64,000 nt of DNA from assembly GCA_021229015.1 (NCBI GenBank), contig CM037792.1, forward strand, positions 3,283,933 through 3,347,932, written 5' to 3'. Shown here piece after piece: positions 58,229 through 64,000 of the stretch. A program made the position numbers and the translations under genes. The notes under the pieces are model-generated. The model saw only the letters and a program-made list of their open reading frames with translations. It made no database searches and was not told where the DNA came from. The stretch is from Solen grandis (Eukaryota; Mollusca; Bivalvia; Adapedonta; Solenidae). Position 1 is the stretch's first letter, and every line of letters begins with the position of its first letter.

Positions 58229-60850
58229 CAAGAACAAAAGTGCTGCCTGAGGCAGCACATTGAAATAAGCACGGCGACAAAGAAAAAATTGTCTGATAAT
58301 AAACTTTTTTCTTTAACATAACTTTTATTGAGATGTGAACTTGTTTACATCAGTATATATATTTAAATGAATAAATAAAAAAAAACAAGTTCCAAGACTT
58401 GAAGTTAATCTTAAAATGAAGAAAGTCACACAATATGTTTAAATATGAAAACAAAGGCCTAATATACATATTTAGAGGACACACACAATTTCAATGCAAG
58501 AAAGTGTGAAAAATGTGCAGCCAGACCAGGACTGTAACCCGAGACCACTTACAAAAGTCTCCCACCGATAACGATTACATATTCCCTGCACATTTGGAAT
58601 TTGTTGCAGAATAACAGAGATCAAATTGATAGTGATCCTGATAAACAAAAAAGGCAGTATATAAATTGGAGATACTATAATGATGACTTGTTTGGTGCAA
58701 AATAACTAAGAGAGAAAAAAGTGCAGCCAGACCAAGACTTCAGCCTGGGATCCCTAAAGGGTGATTGTTCTACTGGTTAAGTTACTGGATTACTTAAAAG
58801 TCTCTGACTGATAAGTGTTACTTATTGGCACTACTAAGTTAGTTTAAAAAATGGTTGGTGATTGGAAGGTTTTATAAAGTTTTACAGTGGTAAAAGATTG
58901 TAAAAGAAAATCTTATTTTTGTGTAATTTTTTTCAAGAAGTAATTTTAATATACAGCATGAAGAAAATAGGAATGCATAGAAAATTTGTTTTCAAGATGC
59001 TTCAGATATACAATGTATAATATACTATTTTAGTATCACATTTATAAAATACATTAAATTGAGAAAATATATTGATTTACTGAAAAAATTCCCTTAAAAG
59101 ACAACGCGCTCGACTATTTGAATGCTTGTCAAAAATATTGCAGTTAAAGGCAAAATAAGAATCTCAGTATTATCAAAATATAAACATGAACAATAAATAT
59201 GTGCTTTAAGTTTTAAAGCAAAATCTCAAAGAATTCAGTGACAAAGTAAGTTAGTATAAAAAGATTAATCAAGTCAGAAAAGGGGCATAATTTTGTCAAA
59301 AGAACAGAGTTATGTACTCTTGACATGTACAAATAGAGGTCATGGTCATAAACAGGTATTTAAAAGTTCAATACCTCAAAGGGTTTAGTAAAAAAAATGA
59401 GGTGGTGTGAAAACTTTAACCAAGATTCTTTAAAAAAAAAAAAAAAAGGCATAACTGTTTTATAATTCATGACAGTCTGACCTCCAACACAGGCATGCAA
59501 TTTCATTTTTGGGCTATAACGGGCATCCATGGAAAGAAGTTGGAGAAAAAAGTAATGTTAAACAAATTTTAACATTTTAAGTACACAAAGGCCCAACAAT
59601 ATTAAAAAAAATTAAGAGTTACTGTTCCTGTAACTACTTGGACATACATTTCTGTTTCTACTGGTTGGTCTGATGTTGATAAACACATGTGTGAATTTTG
59701 AGAGACATCCATTTAGTGAAAGTGAAGATAACAGCAATGTTAAATAAAACTTTAAATAAAACTTTAAAAAAGTTAAATCCAAAAAGTGCTATAAATTTGC
59801 AAAAAAAGTATTTGTAAAAGTTACTGTCCCTATTTCTACTAGTTGGTGTGATGATGATGCATGTGATGCATGCGTGAAGATTGAAAGACATCCATTGAGT
59901 TAAAGTGGAGATAATAGCATTATTAAACAAAACTTTAATGTTTTTCTAAGTCCAAAAAGGGTTACAGATATAAAAAAATGGAAGATTTGCAGTTCCTTAT
60001 TCTTCTTGTTGATCTCAAGTTTGGGGGACACCTATCAAGTAAAACTGGAGAAATAGCAATGTTAAACAAAAGTTTAACATTTTTCAAAGTCCATATATGC
60101 AAAATATTGGAAGAGTTCTGTTTCTACTGGTTTGTCTGATGATATAAACATATGTTAAGTTTAAAGATATCTTTTGAGTAAAACTGGAGATAAAAGCAAT
60201 GTTAAACAAAAGTTTAACATTTTTCAAAGTCCAAAAAGAGCCATAAATATGCAAAAATATTAGGAAGAGTTACTGTTTCTACTGGTTTGTCTGATGAGGA
60301 TATAAACACATGTGTTAAGTTTGAGAGACATCCATTGAGTAAAACTGGAGATAATAGCAATGTTAAACAAAAGTTTAACATTAATTTTAAGTCCAAAAGG
60401 GCCATAAATATGCAAAAATAATTGGAAGAATTACTGTTCTTGTTTCTACTGGTTGGTATGATGATGATAAACACATGTTTGAAGTTTGCAGGACATCAGT
60501 TTAGTAATAGTGCAGATAATGGCAACATTAAACAATACCTTAACATTTCTTTTGACATTGTTGACAATGGTTTCAGAAGGGAAGAAATTTAAAGGGACAA
60601 CTTAATTTTAGCAATGACAGTAGATAGTCATGAGGTGGCAATTTATAACTGATGAAATTGAATTATTCTGGCTCTTTGTTACAGGGAACAGCTTTTTAAA
60701 AAATTTCAAAATCAAATTTTGTTGGTTTCCACTGCAAACGACAAATGGGCATCTGACAAGTAGTTTCAGAAGATATATCTTTTAAAACAAATTGTTGCCA
60801 TCAGAAGATGAGACACAAGGTGATCAGAATAGCTCACCTTCAGCTTGATG
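58229..60850 (+). mobile_element. Hairpin-ended element with ~165-bp cores
   Basis: It starts ACAAGAACAAAA, then a perfect hairpin GTGCTGCC-TGA-GGCAGCAC (58240-58258). It ends in AAGGTGA (60817-60823) and TCACCTT (60834-60840), a 7-bp stem with a 10-nt loop. Diverged tandem cores occupy at least 59.2-60.6 kb. The phrase TTTCTACTGGTTNGT recurs near 59657, 59835, 60122, 60278 and 60445, and GTTAAACAAAAGTTTAACAT recurs inside. Opening and closing motifs resemble those of the 51.6 kb element, so they are probably members of one superfamily. Two tRNA-like fragments near its 5' part may be later insertions. Confidence 0.55.
58515..58830 (-). repeat. Two tRNA-like fragments, minus strand
   Basis: GTGCAGCCAGACCAGGACTG (58515) and GTGCAGCCAGACCAAGACTT (about 58722) start two related ~90-bp stretches that both include ACTTACAAAAGTCTC or a variant. 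Reversed, the first contains CGGGTTACAGTCC, a B-box-like sequence. They are about 207 bp apart and look like a duplicated SINE head. Confidence 0.4.
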
Positions 60851-62009
60851 TGCTATGTTGAACTAAGAATGGTTATGATCAGGATACATCGTTTAAAGTT
60901 ATTCATTGATTGATTGAAATTAAATTGGAAACAAACTGATGTGCTTACACTTTAGAAAGGATGACTGACAATCTGGAATGACAGTCTCCCATATTTTCTC
61001 CTCAATAAACAAATCTTTTTTCAGAGTTTCTTCTTACATTTCAGAGCATGAGATTAAATACCATTTGCTATAAGAACATTCATGAGAAACTTTAATAACT
61101 AGATCAATAAATAAGGGAGTTTTAGACCTTCTGAACTTTAAGTTAAGAGAAATCTGAGTTGAAATGTTGTGAAATGCAAGCAATGTCATTTTTTTATGAG
61201 GGTAAAATTGAAACACAACAAATCATCAAAATAAAACTAAAAGAAAAAGAGAAAATATAGTATAACAGGTTTGTCAGTGACTGTTGTGCATCCGTTCATT
61301 GGCCGACAGGCACATATATACAGACCATTTCGCTCTGAAATCAGACGTTCTTTAAGTCAAGAAGTCCTCTCTGACTGTCACCAAGTCAATCTTCATGTTG
61401 GTATAACATTCCACACAGTGTTCAGTTGGGTAGTAAACATATGCATCAGATTTCCCACCAGTCACAGATTTGTCAGTTTTGTCACAAAGTATACCACATA
61501 AATTTATTGCCAAACCCCTGATGAAATGGTCTATAGGTTGTTTGAGGTGTTAACTGCTGCTGATTGACAGAATGCTGAATTGGTTGAAAACTGGATAAAG
61601 TGCCTGACTTTTGAACATTTGTAGCTGCCCCTGACCTTTCTTAAGCACTTATGTATTGTCAGTGTCCAATTAACCAGGTTTTTCGCAGCCACTCCCATTT
61701 TCTATGTATTGAAAGCTGAAAAAAAGTCGAAAAATGAAGATAATTAGTTGCATATTCATAATTTAATTCATAAATTAGAAAGAGATTCCAGAGATACTGG
61801 ATTCACATACTGCATATTACTCACAATAGGGGATAAATATATAAGGCGCCCAATGTTTGACTGTGACATAAGTGGCAGGTCTGTCTAATTATGCCTACAC
61901 ATGGTTATAATTACCCTATAACTCCTAGAATTCAAGGACAAATTCTAAAATGAAGGGGGATAATGTCACAGTACTGATTACTCACAATAGGGAAGAAAGA
62001 TGTGTATGT
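60851..62009. other. Non-coding DNA with a small local repeat
   Basis: TATTACTCACAATAGGG at about 61815 and GATTACTCACAATAGGG at about 61977 are ~162 bp apart, the second just before a SINE. No coding content was recognised. Confidence 0.45.
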
Positions 62010-62120
62010 GGCTGTGAAGCTCAGCTGGTAGAGCATTCGCCCTGTAAGCAAGAGACCCCGGGTTCCAGTCACGGTCAGGCTGCAAATCTTTCTCTCCTAA
62101 CAGTGACATATAGGTGTTAA
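62010..62120 (+). mobile_element. tRNA-derived SINE head
   Basis: GAAGCTCAGCTGGTAGAGCA is a near-consensus A box and GGGTTCCAGTCACGG a weakened B box. Between them CGCCCTGTAAGC gives an anticodon-loop-like segment. It is followed by TCTCTCCTAACAGTGACATA, comparable to the tails at 7.2 and 7.88 kb (TTTCTC then CCTGAGACAT). The weakened T arm and unpaired acceptor ends argue against a functional tRNA. Confidence 0.65.
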
Positions 62121-63441
62121 AATAAAAACAAAACAAATGTATTGCAATAAAGCATTAAATTTCATTACATAAATTGTTTCCCATATTTTTATTTACTCAT
62201 TATATACATTTTTTTCCATAAATTAATTACACTCATAGCTGAGCACAAAGCTGCAGATATCTGAAATCAATTTTGATAGAATGAAGAATTTATTTGAAAT
62301 CCCTCACTCCCACCCCACCCCCTTTCTTAGGTTTTTTTTTTTTCTGTTTCAAATTATGTTATGTAAAAACTTGAACTAGTAAGCCGATATTTTCACAAAT
62401 TTCACCAAATACCTTTTCCTCTGCCTAGAAAAATTTCGAAATTAAAACTCTTTTCAAAACTAATGTGTTTTACTTATACTTACAATAAACATGATCCAAA
62501 GTGAAAAAAATACGAACTACATACAATTTTAACTTAAAATTGTACAAATTCATGAAAAAAATATTTATTATTATAAAAGAGGCGAAACAGCCTCGTTTTC
62601 GTGTCCATAGACAATCTACGAAGCAAATACAATATGCCCGGCGGTGATCCGCCGTGCAATAATTACATACTTTTCTCCTGATGTATTCACTACTTGGCTT
62701 TTCCTTTTCCCTCAATGTTCTCACTATTTCAAACTTTATCTTCCCTTTACCTCAACCATTTTTATAATATTATCTTTCCTTTATAAACTATTCCCATTAT
62801 TTTTCATAATAGTTTCATTCTACCTTTGAAGAGGAAAACAAGGCTTCCAATAGCCTGACAAGTTATTTTAATATATTGCTTACAAAACAGTGTGTTCAGT
62901 TTTAATATATTAAAACTAAAAGACTAAAAAAAAAATTTTAATTATCCGCAGTGAAATTTAATTCATAAATAATTTATATTTATGGCATTTGGAAATAAAT
63001 AAATCAAATGTGCACTGAATTTTAAACAATATTAGTTTTATACTGAACCCTTGAACTTTAAGCCCCATTTTCATGTGCACTATATGTTATAAATGTTAAA
63101 AACACTTGGTTAAAAAACAAGTTTTAAAGCAAAACTTTGGCTTTAATATACATTTCATCGAAATCCTTGTTTATCACACAAATATCTAATTGACACTAAA
63201 TTTGACCAATCTAGTGACCATCTATTTGCTTATGTTAATGTCTTTATCTCTTATTACTAAAACGCAATCCTTTTTATTATTTAGTCTTTGAATCTTATGC
63301 AATTTACAGAAAAGACCAATGTGAACAAGTACTGTATAAAAAGGCATATTTTACCCGGGTTAATGTGCTAATATATATCAATAAAGTGTGCGGTTTAATT
63401 TCATTCATTAATTTCATTTCTGCAAAATTCATAATTTCTTT
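62121..63441. other. Non-coding DNA
   Basis: AT-rich, no recognised element. There is no retroviral-type pol sequence here that could belong to the LTR-like segment downstream. Confidence 0.45.
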
Positions 63442-63712
63442 TGTTCGGGGCTGGGAGTGCTGTCCCTTTAATTAATCAGGGTCTCTTTGAGACCATGGAT
63501 ATTTTGTTAACTCATGTTGGAGAGCGCTGTTTGTAAACAGGGGTATAAAGGTCCTAGTGTAAGGTAGTTCAGTAGCACTATTAGAAGAAATGGGATTGAG
63601 AAGGGACTATCTGTAAGAGACAGTTAATAAACCCATGTCAAGGCAAAACAAAACAAAATCCTGTGCTCGCTTCGAGGATTTGCCTTTTATATATTAACTA
63701 CCACAATAAACA
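63442..63712 (+). mobile_element. Possible LTR fragment
   Basis: A purine-rich stretch with one C (GGGGCTGGGAG) precedes TGCTGTCCC at 63458, as a polypurine tract precedes a 3' LTR. Within the next 200 bp are GGGGTATAAAGG (TATA-like, about 63540) and GTTAATAAACCC (polyadenylation-signal-like, about 63623). GC content is raised relative to the flanks. No matching 5' LTR, target duplication or internal domain is visible, so it would be a solo or truncated LTR. Confidence 0.3.
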
Positions 63713-64000
63713 TGGATGACAGATTTTACTAATGGGTGTTTTTAGCGGATTAACGAAAATAACGACAATAGATAATGAGCGCAAATCTCGGATTACATCA
63801 TAGCTATTTAACTATGGTCGTATTTAACTGGATTAAGTCAAAACCGAATGATATTTTTATAAACATCAACAAAGATAGTTATCATAAACCAGTTTGACTG
63901 AATAACAGTATTTGTTTAATTACAGTAATGCTCCCATCTCTACATATAAATGATAGGTTTTGGATGGTCGTCACCTGTTTTAATAGCATTCTTGTTAACC
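63713..64000. other. Non-coding DNA to the window end
   Basis: Nothing recognised. Confidence 0.4.

Noticed and set aside
62010..62080. tRNA gene
   Set aside because: The A box is good, but the T arm is weakened, the acceptor stem is unpaired, and a SINE-like body follows. The same head recurs at 7.14 and 7.82 kb.

Overview
This is a eukaryotic nuclear window, most likely from a bivalve mollusc. It is AT-rich and almost free of recognisable host genes. It is full of repeat types known from bivalves: tRNA-headed SINEs, short hairpin-ended elements carrying (CCGT)n/(ACGG)n and ~160-170 bp tandem cores (pearl/BIV160-like architecture), and a LINE. This taxonomic call comes from repeat style, not from a diagnostic gene. 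No complete host protein-coding gene, rRNA or functional tRNA could be supported.

Layout. 1-6.4 kb is featureless AT-rich DNA. 6.4-8.4 kb holds a hairpin-ended pearl-like element and a diverged tandem pair carrying SINE heads. 13.5-19.0 kb and 24.2-26.6 kb hold a 2.2-2.7 kb interspersed family (here called TOC1 for reference) with hairpins at both ends, subterminal inverted repeats, an (AAT)n tract and many perfect TGACGTCA palindromes. Its second copy carries exact, 3'-anchored tandem re-duplications. 29.27-30.30 kb is a broken MULE-type transposase. 31.2-35.5 kb is a minus-strand LINE (endonuclease, reverse transcriptase, C-terminal zinc-binding region). Three of its reading-frame breaks sit in A/T homopolymers and each would be repaired by one extra base, which points to sequence error rather than decay.

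35.4-44.5 kb, ending at a 100-N gap, is abnormal sequence. Homopolymers are inflated and bases tend to be replaced by their neighbour. A ~45-bp tandem array (41.0-43.6 kb) lets this error pattern be read directly. A short SGNH-hydrolase-like coding block (about 38.7-38.9 kb, minus) still shows through.

Right of the gap are SINEs with visible target-site duplications (45.45, 47.6 and 50.7 kb). A foldback-like structure has a ~21-bp minisatellite in opposite orientations at 46.3 and 49.3 kb. A ~140-bp tandem array (50.3-54.1 kb) was split by a SINE and by a pearl-like element with twelve ~168-bp cores. Two more hairpin-ended element groups lie at 57.2-57.9 and 58.2-60.8 kb, a SINE at 62.0 kb and a possible LTR fragment at 63.45 kb.

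The mobile parts do not form a host pathway. They read as layered insertions whose order can be reconstructed at several points. The most interesting items are the TGACGTCA-saturated family, its 3'-anchored tandem growth, the foldback structure, and the diagnostic error block.
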